From NCBI GenBank assembly GCA_902591495.1, contig CACJAW010000001.1, forward strand, positions 1 through 64,000: DNA of 64,000 bases. Reading direction: 5' to 3'. The DNA comes from an uncultured Pseudohongiella sp. GTDB lineage: Bacteria > Pseudomonadota > Gammaproteobacteria > Pseudomonadales > Pseudohongiellaceae. Positions within the stretch are counted from its first letter, which is position 1, and the number at the start of each line of letters is the position of its first letter. The notes beneath the pieces are model-generated. The model was not told where the DNA came from. It ran no database searches and was given only the letters and a program-made list of their open reading frames with translations. A program made the translations under genes and the position numbers. Below, in pieces: positions 49,856 to 57,963 of the stretch.

Positions 49856-49909
49856 TAAAAAGTCGTATATACTGAATTGATTACAATAAAAACAAGTGGA
49901 GGCTAGGAC

Positions 49910-51028
49910 ATGATAGAGAAAAAAGGTTTCATAGGAGCGCTTTTGACCTTTACATTAGTTAGCTGTGGGGGAGTGGATAATAGTGCTAATGTAGTTACCG
50001 GAGAGGGTTATCCAAATCCAAACCCTGTGATTGAAAACGAGTGGGGAGCTTTGCCCGCTGGACGTCAATGGGGATCTACAGCTGGGATCGATATAGATCC
50101 CACCGATGGTCATGTAGTTGCATACGAGCGCTGCGGAGCGGGCGCGCTTGGTGGTTCTGGGGTGAGTTGTGATACCAACCCGGTCGATCCCGTTTTCAAA
50201 TTTGACCGTCATTCTGGAGAAGTTCTAGCCAATTTTGGTGCAGGAATCATGGTCACGCCACATGGCATCCATGTTGATGATCAGGGCAACGTTTGGGTTG
50301 CGGATTTCGCGGGAAACATTGCCAGAACTAAGGGGCATCAAGTCCATAAATTTAGCCCGACTGGCGAATTATTGATGAGCTTGGGTACGGCTGGACAACC
50401 AGGTAATGACAGTACTCACTTGAATCAACCTAACGATGTCATCGTCGGTCCCGACGGGAGTATTTATGTGGCAGATGGGCATAGTGGTCAAAACATGTTG
50501 GATGCTGAAGCATTAGAAGCCGGCAGGCGCGCCGGATTGACTGCGCGAATTGTCAAGTATGCTCCTGATGGAACTTATATTAAGGAATGGGGGCAGCTTG
50601 GAACGGATCATGGGGAATTTCGAACGCCCCATGCGCTAGAGTTTGATTCACAGGGTCGGCTATGGGTCGCTGATCGTGGAAATCATCGACTGGAAATTTA
50701 TGACCAGGACGGTAACTACCTTGAATCGAGGTATAGTTACGGTCGAATCAGTGGATTGTTTATTACTGATGATGACATGGTGTATGCAATTGATTCGGAA
50801 TCAAGCCCGCTCCGGCATGAGCCTTGGCACTGCGGTGTGAGAGTTGGCCCATTGAATGAGGATTACATCACAGCGTTTATCCCAGGGTATCAAACAGCAA
50901 GTCGCGGAGAACAAGGCACTGCAGGCGAAGGGGTTGCCGTAGATGAGGATGGTAACGTATTCGCAGCAGAAGGACCTGCTTCGTTACCGCTGGCTGGTGG
51001 AGCGTTTACCAAATACACTGCGCGCTGA
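49910..51028 (+). CDS. NHL-repeat lipoprotein (six-bladed propeller)
   Basis: 372 residues. Signal MIEKKGFIGALLTFTLVSCG with lipobox LVSC. NHL-type repeats: TPHGIHVDDQGNVWVADFAGN, LNQPNDVIVGPDGSIYVADGHSG, FRTPHALEFDSQGRLWVADRGNHRLEIYDQDG, VAVDEDGNVFAAEGP. Resembles peptidyl-alpha-hydroxyglycine lyase-like and other secreted NHL proteins; no catalytic residues can be assigned. Adjacent to the cytochrome b/molybdenum pair. Confidence 0.85.
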   Translation: MIEKKGFIGALLTFTLVSCGGVDNSANVVTGEGYPNPNPVIENEWGALPAGRQWGSTAGIDIDPTDGHVVAYERCGAGALGGSGVSCDTNPVDPVFKFDRHSGEVLANFGAGIMVTPHGIHVDDQGNVWVADFAGNIARTKGHQVHKFSPTGELLMSLGTAGQPGNDSTHLNQPNDVIVGPDGSIYVADGHSGQNMLDAEALEAGRRAGLTARIVKYAPDGTYIKEWGQLGTDHGEFRTPHALEFDSQGRLWVADRGNHRLEIYDQDGNYLESRYSYGRISGLFITDDDMVYAIDSESSPLRHEPWHCGVRVGPLNEDYITAFIPGYQTASRGEQGTAGEGVAVDEDGNVFAAEGPASLPLAGGAFTKYTAR

Positions 51029-51042
51029 ATAATTTTTTACTG

Positions 51043-51080
51043 ATAGAACATTCGTCTTAATTGAGAGGCGAATGTTCTAT
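51043..51080 (+). promoter_or_regulatory. 12-bp inverted repeat between the NHL and cytochrome genes
   Basis: ATAGAACATTCG (51043-51054) and its exact complement (51069-51080) around a 14-nt loop. No T-run follows, so it may be an operator or attenuator rather than a plain terminator. It covers the TTG at 51061 and so argues for a later start of the next gene. Confidence 0.6.
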
Positions 51081-51099
51081 TCACGAGTTTTCATCGGAA

Positions 51100-51822
51100 A
51101 TGCTTAAAAAACAGGATAACGTGACAGTCAGACATTCGTTAAACTCGAGGATCTGTCATTGGATAATGGCATTATCTTTTTTTTATCTTCTATACAGTGG
51201 GGTAATGATATTTCTCCATTTTCCTGAACTTTATTGGGGTAAAGTTGGGTTTCAGGGTTACCCGGCAATTTTTAAACTTGAGGACTGGGGTATTTCATGG
51301 GAGCTGGCCGAAAGGTTAGGTGATAGACGTTGGGGTCGGAACTACCATTATCTTTTTGCTTGGGTATTTGTGATTAATGGTCTTGTATATTTATTGTGGA
51401 ATGGAGTTAGAAAGGATTTCTATTTAAAGATATTCCCTAGATTCTCAGAGTTGTCTTTCAAAAATATAAAGAGGGTCTTTATTTTTCAGATAAGATTTTC
51501 AGTGAAAAATGATGTGAGTATGCCTGGCTACAACGTAATTCAAAAACTATGCTACGTATTTGTCTTGTTTATTCTCTTCCCGTTTATGATCATAAGTGGA
51601 TTAGCTCAAATGCCTGCTTTCACTGCGATTTCACCAGAGTTGATCGATTTATTCGGAGGCAGACAAACTGCACGAACTCTCCACGTGATTTGTTCTCTAT
51701 TGCTTGTTGTATTTTTCATCGTCCACTTGGTTCAAGTGTTTGCATCTGGAGCAGTAACACAAGTTAGAACCATGGTAACTGGGAGCTACGTTGGGTCCAA
51801 AAGTGAAATGAAGGTGCAATAA
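51100..51822 (+). CDS. Membrane cytochrome b (b561/FdnI-like)
   Basis: About 240 residues, four main helices with histidines for haem: VRHSLNSRICHWIMALSFFYLLYSGVMIF, NYHYLFAWVFVINGLVYLLW and ARTLHVICSLLLVVFFIVHLVQVF. The fold resembles the cytochrome b subunits of formate dehydrogenase or the hydrogenase-type b561. ATG 51100 or GTG 51121 (AGGA upstream) are likely starts. Its stop overlaps the start of the molybdopterin oxidoreductase gene (TAATG), so the two subunits are coupled. Confidence 0.82.
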   Translation: MLKKQDNVTVRHSLNSRICHWIMALSFFYLLYSGVMIFLHFPELYWGKVGFQGYPAIFKLEDWGISWELAERLGDRRWGRNYHYLFAWVFVINGLVYLLWNGVRKDFYLKIFPRFSELSFKNIKRVFIFQIRFSVKNDVSMPGYNVIQKLCYVFVLFILFPFMIISGLAQMPAFTAISPELIDLFGGRQTARTLHVICSLLLVVFFIVHLVQVFASGAVTQVRTMVTGSYVGSKSEMKVQ

Positions 51823-52604
51823 TGAAAAAATTTCAATCGTCGTTGAAAACTAAAAGAGCGCGCCTCACACGAAGAGAAATTATAAGAAGGGGAGGAGCCC
51901 TAACAGCATTTTTGATAACTGGATGCGACTCTCAGTTTTATAAACCTCCAGTAGTAAGGGGTGGTTTGATGGGAATTGCAGACACTTTAACCATGGCCAC
52001 TCAACGCAGTTTAATGTCAAATGATCAATTAGTTCAGGAGCATGACCCAAGAGAGGTTACCCAAAATTTTCCAGTATGGAATCAGAGTAATCCAGAGGAT
52101 GAGGATTATCAACGACTTAAAGCAAATGGCTTTGAGGATTGGGTTCTACCAGTTACCGGCTTGGTGAACAATCCAGTATCAATATCTCTGTCAGATTTGA
52201 AGAAAATGTCACGTAGGACGCAAACTACGATGCATATCTGCGAGCAGGGTTGGTCCGCGATTGCAACATGGACAGGCACACCTCTCCTTTCGGTGATTCA
52301 GGCTGCGGGGGGTATAAAACCTGAAGCCAAATATGTAATGATAAATGCTTTTGGCGGTTGGTATGAGGGGTACGATATGTTTGACGTCAGTCATCCGCAG
52401 ACTATCTTAGCCTATGGCATGAATGGTAAAGACCTGCCGGCAGGGAATGGTGCTCCTGTTAGATTAAGGGTTGAGCGGCATTGTGGTTACAAACAGCTTA
52501 AATTCATTAAATCGATTGAGGTAGTTTCCACAGTTGAACACCATGGTCGAGGGACCGGGGGCATAAACTCAGATTTTGGTTTTCATTGGTATGCCGGTGC
52601 TTAG
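51822..52604 (+). CDS. Molybdopterin-dependent oxidoreductase (sulfite-oxidase fold, Tat-exported)
   Basis: 260 residues. A twin-arginine signal (RARLTRREIIRRGGALTAFL) leads to a sulfite-oxidase-type domain: NPVSISLSDLKKMSRRTQTTMHICEQGWSAIATWTGTPLLSVI contains the Mo-ligand Cys (HICEQGWS), followed by FGGWYEGYDMFDVSHPQTILAYGMNGKDLPAGNGAPVRLRVERHCGYKQLKFIKSI. A lipobox-like ITGCDSQ follows the twin arginine. With the cytochrome b it should form a membrane-bound reductase or dehydrogenase like MsrPQ, though its substrate is unknown. Confidence 0.88.
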   Translation: MKKFQSSLKTKRARLTRREIIRRGGALTAFLITGCDSQFYKPPVVRGGLMGIADTLTMATQRSLMSNDQLVQEHDPREVTQNFPVWNQSNPEDEDYQRLKANGFEDWVLPVTGLVNNPVSISLSDLKKMSRRTQTTMHICEQGWSAIATWTGTPLLSVIQAAGGIKPEAKYVMINAFGGWYEGYDMFDVSHPQTILAYGMNGKDLPAGNGAPVRLRVERHCGYKQLKFIKSIEVVSTVEHHGRGTGGINSDFGFHWYAGA

Positions 52605-52614
52605 ATTACGGTAA

Positions 52615-54162
52615 TTATTCTCGAGCAGGTCCAGGGAATTTCTCTCGTAACTCCCGTTTAAGTACTTTACCGTTTGCATTTCTAGGAATTGTTTCAATGA
52701 ATGCCGCTCCCTTTGGTAATTTGAAACGAGCTAATTTTCCTTCACAGTAATTGAGGATGTCATCTTCGTTGATATTCGCGTCACTGCGAACAACCACCGC
52801 AAATGGAGATTCACCCCATGTGTTGCTTGACTGTCCAATTACCGCTACTTCGACGATCCCTGGATGACTGATCAGGATGTTCTCAATCTCTGCTGGATAT
52901 ACATTCTCTCCACCTGAAATAATCATGTCTTTAATTCTATCCTGGATATAGACATAGCCCTCTTCATCCATTGATGCTACATCTCCGGTTCGCAGCCATC
53001 CATCCCTGGTAATTGTCTCCGCGGTAGCTTCCGGTCTGTTCCAATATTCCAACATGATATGTTTCCCCCTAATCCAAATTTCTCCCTGCTCGCCTGGTTG
53101 ACAATCAATTCCGTTCTCATCAACAACGCGACCCTCCGTATGGAAAAAAACTTGTCCAGTTGAGCCTATTCTTTTTAATGCATTCTCAGCGTTGATTACA
53201 CACGCCGGGCCACATACTTCTGTGAGTCCATAAATTTGATGAACTTCAATGTTCCAATCAGCATATGTTTGTATGAGGTTCTCTGGAAGGGGCGCTGCGC
53301 CGCTCTGAATCCATCTCAGTGTTGAATAGTCATAGCCGGTTATATTGGGAACTTGAGACATGAAATTTAGCATCGCAGGAACTAACAACGAGCAAGTTAT
53401 CTTTTCCTCTGGAATCAATTCCCATGCCTTAAGAGGGTCAAATTCTCGCATAACCACGCTGGTTACTCCCCAATAAATATTGAGTGTGACTGGCACCAGT
53501 GATCCAACGTGAAAGAGCGGGAGCGCAACGAGATATCGATCTCCATCCCTTAGGTCAGTCGATGCTATAAATGTGGTGAGTGCCCACATTGATGTGTTAT
53601 GTGAATGCACCACGCCTTTTGGTGAGCCTGTGGTGCCTGATGTGTACATGATGTAGAGTAAATCATCTTCCTCAGCGCCGATAGGTGGCTCTGTCTCTTC
53701 TCCAGCATCTCTGAATAAAACATAGTCTTCTGAAAATGTAAGATCATTTCTCGAGTCGGATACTTGAATCCATGTATCTATGTTCGTTTTTCTGCCGCGA
53801 CTATAAAGTTCTTGAAATATATCATTGAACTCCTCACCAAAAATTAAAGTCGTAGAGCCACTGTCTTTGAGAATAAACTCTAACTCATCAGCTATCAGGC
53901 GCCAGTTCAAGGGGACGACAACACCACCTATCTTTGCTATGGCGAAATATGCTTCAAGGAATTCGGCACTATTCATCAGTGCCAAAGCAACGCGATCACC
54001 TGGTTTAACGCCGCTTTTTATCAGGGAGTTTGCCAATCGATTGCAGCGTTTGTTGAGTTCCTCAAAACTAAGGCGCAACCCGGATTGTGAGTCAACGTAG
54101 GCCTCTCTTTGAGGGTTAATCAATGCCCTTTTGGTCAGGAGTAGTCCGATATTGTTTTTCAT
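52615..54162 (-). CDS. Acyl-CoA synthetase (AMP-dependent ligase)
   Basis: 515 residues, class I adenylate-forming enzyme. P-loop YTSGTTGSPKGVV, the AYFAIAKIGGVVVPLNWRL core, YGLTEVCG, the RTGDVA and DRIKDMIISGGENVYPAEIE motifs and the C-terminal catalytic Lys in RNANGKVLKRELRE are intact. Activates a fatty or aromatic acid to its CoA ester; specificity unknown. Convergent with the molybdenum enzyme gene, 10 bp apart. Confidence 0.92.
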   Translation of the reverse strand: MKNNIGLLLTKRALINPQREAYVDSQSGLRLSFEELNKRCNRLANSLIKSGVKPGDRVALALMNSAEFLEAYFAIAKIGGVVVPLNWRLIADELEFILKDSGSTTLIFGEEFNDIFQELYSRGRKTNIDTWIQVSDSRNDLTFSEDYVLFRDAGEETEPPIGAEEDDLLYIMYTSGTTGSPKGVVHSHNTSMWALTTFIASTDLRDGDRYLVALPLFHVGSLVPVTLNIYWGVTSVVMREFDPLKAWELIPEEKITCSLLVPAMLNFMSQVPNITGYDYSTLRWIQSGAAPLPENLIQTYADWNIEVHQIYGLTEVCGPACVINAENALKRIGSTGQVFFHTEGRVVDENGIDCQPGEQGEIWIRGKHIMLEYWNRPEATAETITRDGWLRTGDVASMDEEGYVYIQDRIKDMIISGGENVYPAEIENILISHPGIVEVAVIGQSSNTWGESPFAVVVRSDANINEDDILNYCEGKLARFKLPKGAAFIETIPRNANGKVLKRELREKFPGPARE

Positions 54163-54243
54163 CTTATGATTCTCAGGTGGAGATTTTATTGAGCTTTATG
54201 AGACTATGAGTAAATACATAAAGCTTACTGGTGGCAAGGTAAA

Positions 54244-55284
54244 ATGTTTCCGGATTACACAAAATATTCTCTAAGTTTAATTATTTTCATTTTGATCATC
54301 AGTTTGCCAGTTAACGCGCAGGTTGTGCAAGAATTGACATCGGAATTAACAGAACATGGCCATCCAAATTTTCAGGGTTACTGGACAAACCCCTTTCAGA
54401 CCCCGCTGGAGAGACCTCTTGCACTTGGTGACCAGCGTGTATATTCGAAATCTGAGGTCGAGGATTTGAGGGAGTTAGCGATTGCCTTAGATAAGAAAAG
54501 AAGATCGCCAATAGATCCGAAAAGGTCTGCCCCAAAGATTGGAGGAGAGATTAATAATCAGGCAGATGGAAATTTTGAGATCATGCCGATTGAGTTGGCT
54601 CAAATCTCAGGCGAATTTCGAACATCGTTGATAGTCAAGCCAAAATCAGGTCGAATTCCTTGGCGGAGAGGCGCGAGGGACATTCATCAAATTTGGCGTG
54701 GAGAGGGGAAGGGCAGATTTGACGGTCCTGAGGGATTAACGCCGTTGGATCGCTGTTTGACTCCAGGAGGACAACTGCCCCTGCTCTATATGTTTGGCGG
54801 TGTAGAATCTGAGCTTGGAAATCCAGCTGGAGATAACCCGGTAAGGAATATCCAGATAGTTCAGAATAAAGACTATGTTTTAATTCTCTCGGAGTATTTT
54901 AGTCTATATAGAGTTATCAGGTTAGATGATGATTTTAGATCCGGCCTGGGTCGGAAGTGGATGGGGGATTCAATAGGATACTACGAAGGTAATTCGCTTT
55001 TTGTGCACACAAAAAATTTTAGAGAGGAACAATCGATTTCTCCGATGCGATCATCTCCCGATTTCGAGGTTAAGGAAATTTACACACGGATCAGTGAAGA
55101 TGAGATCTTGTTCAAATATGAAATTACTGACCTAAACATTTACACAGAGCCCTGGTCCGCAGAAATACCGATACAAAGAATGGGCGCTGATCAAAAGCTT
55201 TATGAGTATGCTTGCCATGAGGGTAATTATTCAGTACCTATTATGCTTCGTACAGCCAGAATGGAAGAAGCTGGGCTTTTGTGA
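54244..55284 (+). CDS. Conserved secreted protein, paralog of 46526
   Basis: 346 residues with signal peptide (YSLSLIIFILIISLPVNAQ). Shares HPNFQGYWTNPFQ, SAPKIGGEINNQADGNFEIMP, GEFRTSLIVKPKSGRI, LDRCLTPG, RKWMGDSIGYYEGNSLFV and YEYACHEGNYSVPIMLRTAR with the gene at 46526. Function unknown. Divergent from the acyl-CoA ligase. Confidence 0.75.
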   Translation: MFPDYTKYSLSLIIFILIISLPVNAQVVQELTSELTEHGHPNFQGYWTNPFQTPLERPLALGDQRVYSKSEVEDLRELAIALDKKRRSPIDPKRSAPKIGGEINNQADGNFEIMPIELAQISGEFRTSLIVKPKSGRIPWRRGARDIHQIWRGEGKGRFDGPEGLTPLDRCLTPGGQLPLLYMFGGVESELGNPAGDNPVRNIQIVQNKDYVLILSEYFSLYRVIRLDDDFRSGLGRKWMGDSIGYYEGNSLFVHTKNFREEQSISPMRSSPDFEVKEIYTRISEDEILFKYEITDLNIYTEPWSAEIPIQRMGADQKLYEYACHEGNYSVPIMLRTARMEEAGLL

Positions 55285-55419
55285 TCTTGAGCTCAGTAGA
55301 TTAAAGAGTATATTATCCGCGCTGGAATTCGACGGCAACTTAGCGAACAAAAGAACTCTGCTCTTGCTGTTACTTAATTAATATCACCAAATCTTTTCTT
55401 ATCGAGGAACTTATATACA

Positions 55420-55797
55420 ATGAAAGTAGCCTACGTATTTCGCAATGATATGCCAGCAACATTTCAGCTAGCCTCCATGATCTTGCCGCAATTAGAGCAG
55501 GGTACGCATGGTGTTGAGGTTGTTGGGATGATGTTCTTTGACGAAAATGTTTATGCTCTGAGTGCTGATAACGACATAGGTAAACGTTTATCAAAAATCG
55601 CTGAACAGAAAAATATCCTTTTAATGATTTGTGATCAATGTGCGCTGCGCAGAGGTTTGGCGGAGGGTGATTTCTCACAGTGCGGCTCTGGCGAAGTGAA
55701 GGCTAAAAATACCGTGAATGGAGTTGTAGCAGGGTGTTTTCCTCAACTGTACAGTGCGCTTTCAGGCAATATGCCTGATCAAATTATCACGCTTTGA
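55420..55797 (+). CDS. DsrE-family protein, SaoD-like
   Basis: 125 residues: MKVAYVFRNDMPATFQLASM, then ILPQLEQGTHGVEVVGMMFFDENVYALSADNDIGKRL and ILLMICDQCALRRGLAEG, ending VAGCFPQLYSALSG...DQIITL. The C-D-Q-C-A pair and layout match DsrE-related SaoD proteins, which handle sulfur in reduced form. Its stop overlaps a TTG start of the next gene. No other sulfur-oxidation genes are next to it. Confidence 0.75.
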   Translation: MKVAYVFRNDMPATFQLASMILPQLEQGTHGVEVVGMMFFDENVYALSADNDIGKRLSKIAEQKNILLMICDQCALRRGLAEGDFSQCGSGEVKAKNTVNGVVAGCFPQLYSALSGNMPDQIITL

Positions 55798-55826
55798 TTT
55801 ATAAAATACTCTCACTCACTAAAAAG

Positions 55827-56399
55827 ATGATTGCCATTTGGTTAAAAGTATTCTTGTCTCTATTGTTAGTTTTACCAGTTATGGGTCACTGTGGTTCCTT
55901 TACTCTTGGCCCGGCCTTAGGGGTAGAGAGAGTCAACGATACCTTTAATGTCGACCTGGATATTGTGCGCGGGCTTTATAGATTTGATAGCGGAGTAACT
56001 TTAGGTTCAGTCGTGATGTTTGGTTACGTCGATTATCTTGACGTGCCAGATGAAGGCAGATATGAGGCCATTATTGGTTACTCGCCGACGTTATCGAGTT
56101 CAAAAATTTCACCTTACGCATTCATTACGAAAGGGGTGCGATCGTATTTTGGTGTTGATTCAAGCATTCACTATCACACTGCAACCTTTGGTAGTAGGTA
56201 TATTTTAAATGAGAGGATTTATTTTGATTCCTCTTACAGGCATAGAAATACGAGTGATATGAGCTGGGAAACGGGGACCATTTCGTTTGGGGTAGGCTAC
56301 AATATCTCAACTCGGTTTTCTCTTCAATTCAATGTTGGCACTACATGGGGTGACTACCAGGGTGATCAGGCTGTTCTCGCGTTAATAAGTCGTTTTTAA
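55827..56399 (+). CDS. Outer-membrane beta-barrel-like protein
   Basis: About 190 residues. Signal peptide (MIAIWLKVFLSLLLVLPVMG) then alternating strands (VNVDLDIVRGLYRF, TLGSVVMFGYVDYLDVPDEGRYEAIIGYSP...) ending in the barrel-type LISRF. Family not recognised; probably an eight-stranded barrel. ATG 55827 preferred over TTG 55794. Confidence 0.6.
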   Translation: MIAIWLKVFLSLLLVLPVMGHCGSFTLGPALGVERVNDTFNVDLDIVRGLYRFDSGVTLGSVVMFGYVDYLDVPDEGRYEAIIGYSPTLSSSKISPYAFITKGVRSYFGVDSSIHYHTATFGSRYILNERIYFDSSYRHRNTSDMSWETGTISFGVGYNISTRFSLQFNVGTTWGDYQGDQAVLALISRF

Positions 56400-56414
56400 T
56401 AAACGTTAATTAGT

Positions 56415-57941
56415 TTACTCTGAAGTAGACCATCCCAAAGCATCGTAGGCTGTCCCGATATCTACAAACCCTTGGACAGCAAGTAGGCAGCCTGTGATTA
56501 AAATACCCAGAACCGAAGTGATCAATTTATTGTCTGCGGCTTGACCAAGGATGCCGGTCGGTGCATGAGTGAGGTCGTTAAAGGTGGCTGTATCAATGGC
56601 TGTTTGTAGAATCGAAATAGACCGCTGCTTAATATCACTATTCGACGAATTAGTATTTCCTGCGGTTATAGAACACTCCATGGCTAGGCATTCAGTTCGT
56701 AAAAAGTCAATGTCAGCGATTCTTTGCTGTTGCAATCGTATTGCATTAAACATTGCGAACAAACTTATCGACCCTATCGCCAGTATGATCAAGAGGATCA
56801 TAACTACTGTGGCTGCATGATGGGACGCCTGTGTCCATATAATAGAATTAAGCATGATGACTGAAAAAACAGCAGCTAAGATTAAAATTGAGGTGTAGCC
56901 TTGAATACGAAGGTAGAATTGCTCTCCAAACCGGATTATGCAATTTCGGATTTCCATAAAAGCTATAACATTTCCTGAGTCTAGCAAAGATAATTTGTAA
57001 TTGAGATCCGATTCAGCTGATTTAACATTAAGAAATTTAGAGATATTGAGACCTTGCGAGTCAATCAAGCTTCTAAGAACTTTTAGCGCCTGATGTCTTC
57101 TTTTAAAATCGAAAGCACAGACGAGGCCAAAGCCCATTATTCCAATACCACTCATACATGCCAGAAAGCGTGCTACGCTCCCTAGGAATGAATCACCTAG
57201 TAAAAAAAATGAATCCGGATATAGGAAGTTGTGAAATAGTGGAGGAACTATTGCAATGGAAAGAGCCATTATAATCACATAAGCATCATAAGCCCGGGGT
57301 TTTTTTGTTGCGTATATTGTTTTTATAATCTCAGTAAATAATGACTTAGGTGATAGTTGGATATCACCATCACTCTCTGCGTTTGAAAGTGGCCTTAAAC
57401 AAATTTGATTTTTTTCAAAATCACCACGTGAATTTTGAATTGAAAAATCTATTTCACTCTCAAGCAAGCCAGGAAAATTAGTGGGTGAACTCCAGCCAAT
57501 ACCTACTAGTTTTCGGGTGGTTCGGTCATAAGTCCATTCTGGTGCTGGCTGTGCTAAGGCTTCAAATTCCTCGACAGTAAAATATGCATACTTTACTGAA
57601 ATAATGAGTCGACGGAGAAATAAAAACATGTACGCTAGTACAATTTGGTAGGGGTCAATGCTTGTTACGCTAGATTGATTAAACAGAGTGGTAAAAAATC
57701 CCACTGTAATAATCCAAGACGATGGGTAGACTAAGAACCATGAAAATATCATTGCGCGCAATGGGCGGTATTTCGTAGATAGAGACCATAAATTTCTGTT
57801 CTCACAAACATACCAAGCACGTATCAATGAACGCTCAATTAACAGTGCGGCAAGAGGAGATATCAGAACCGGTGGGAGATTCTCATAGACAAATGTGATC
57901 CAAAACTGTTTCCAAGAGAAATTAAGCTTCTGATTTTTCAT
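56415..57941 (-). CDS. Hypothetical polytopic membrane protein
   Basis: 508 residues with about eight helices in two blocks, separated by a soluble segment at about 115-205 (FTVEEFEALAQPAPEWTYDRTTRKLVGIGW) that includes the acidic KNQICLRPLSNAESDGDIQ. The C-terminal block (NSNSDIKQRSISILQTAIDT...SVLGILITGCLLAVQGFV) is followed by no known domain. No family recognised. It follows the lectin/hydrolase gene on the same strand by 22 bp. Confidence 0.6.
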   Translation of the reverse strand: MKNQKLNFSWKQFWITFVYENLPPVLISPLAALLIERSLIRAWYVCENRNLWSLSTKYRPLRAMIFSWFLVYPSSWIITVGFFTTLFNQSSVTSIDPYQIVLAYMFLFLRRLIISVKYAYFTVEEFEALAQPAPEWTYDRTTRKLVGIGWSSPTNFPGLLESEIDFSIQNSRGDFEKNQICLRPLSNAESDGDIQLSPKSLFTEIIKTIYATKKPRAYDAYVIIMALSIAIVPPLFHNFLYPDSFFLLGDSFLGSVARFLACMSGIGIMGFGLVCAFDFKRRHQALKVLRSLIDSQGLNISKFLNVKSAESDLNYKLSLLDSGNVIAFMEIRNCIIRFGEQFYLRIQGYTSILILAAVFSVIMLNSIIWTQASHHAATVVMILLIILAIGSISLFAMFNAIRLQQQRIADIDFLRTECLAMECSITAGNTNSSNSDIKQRSISILQTAIDTATFNDLTHAPTGILGQAADNKLITSVLGILITGCLLAVQGFVDIGTAYDALGWSTSE

Positions 57942-57963
57942 AGCTAATCCATGTAATTCTCAT

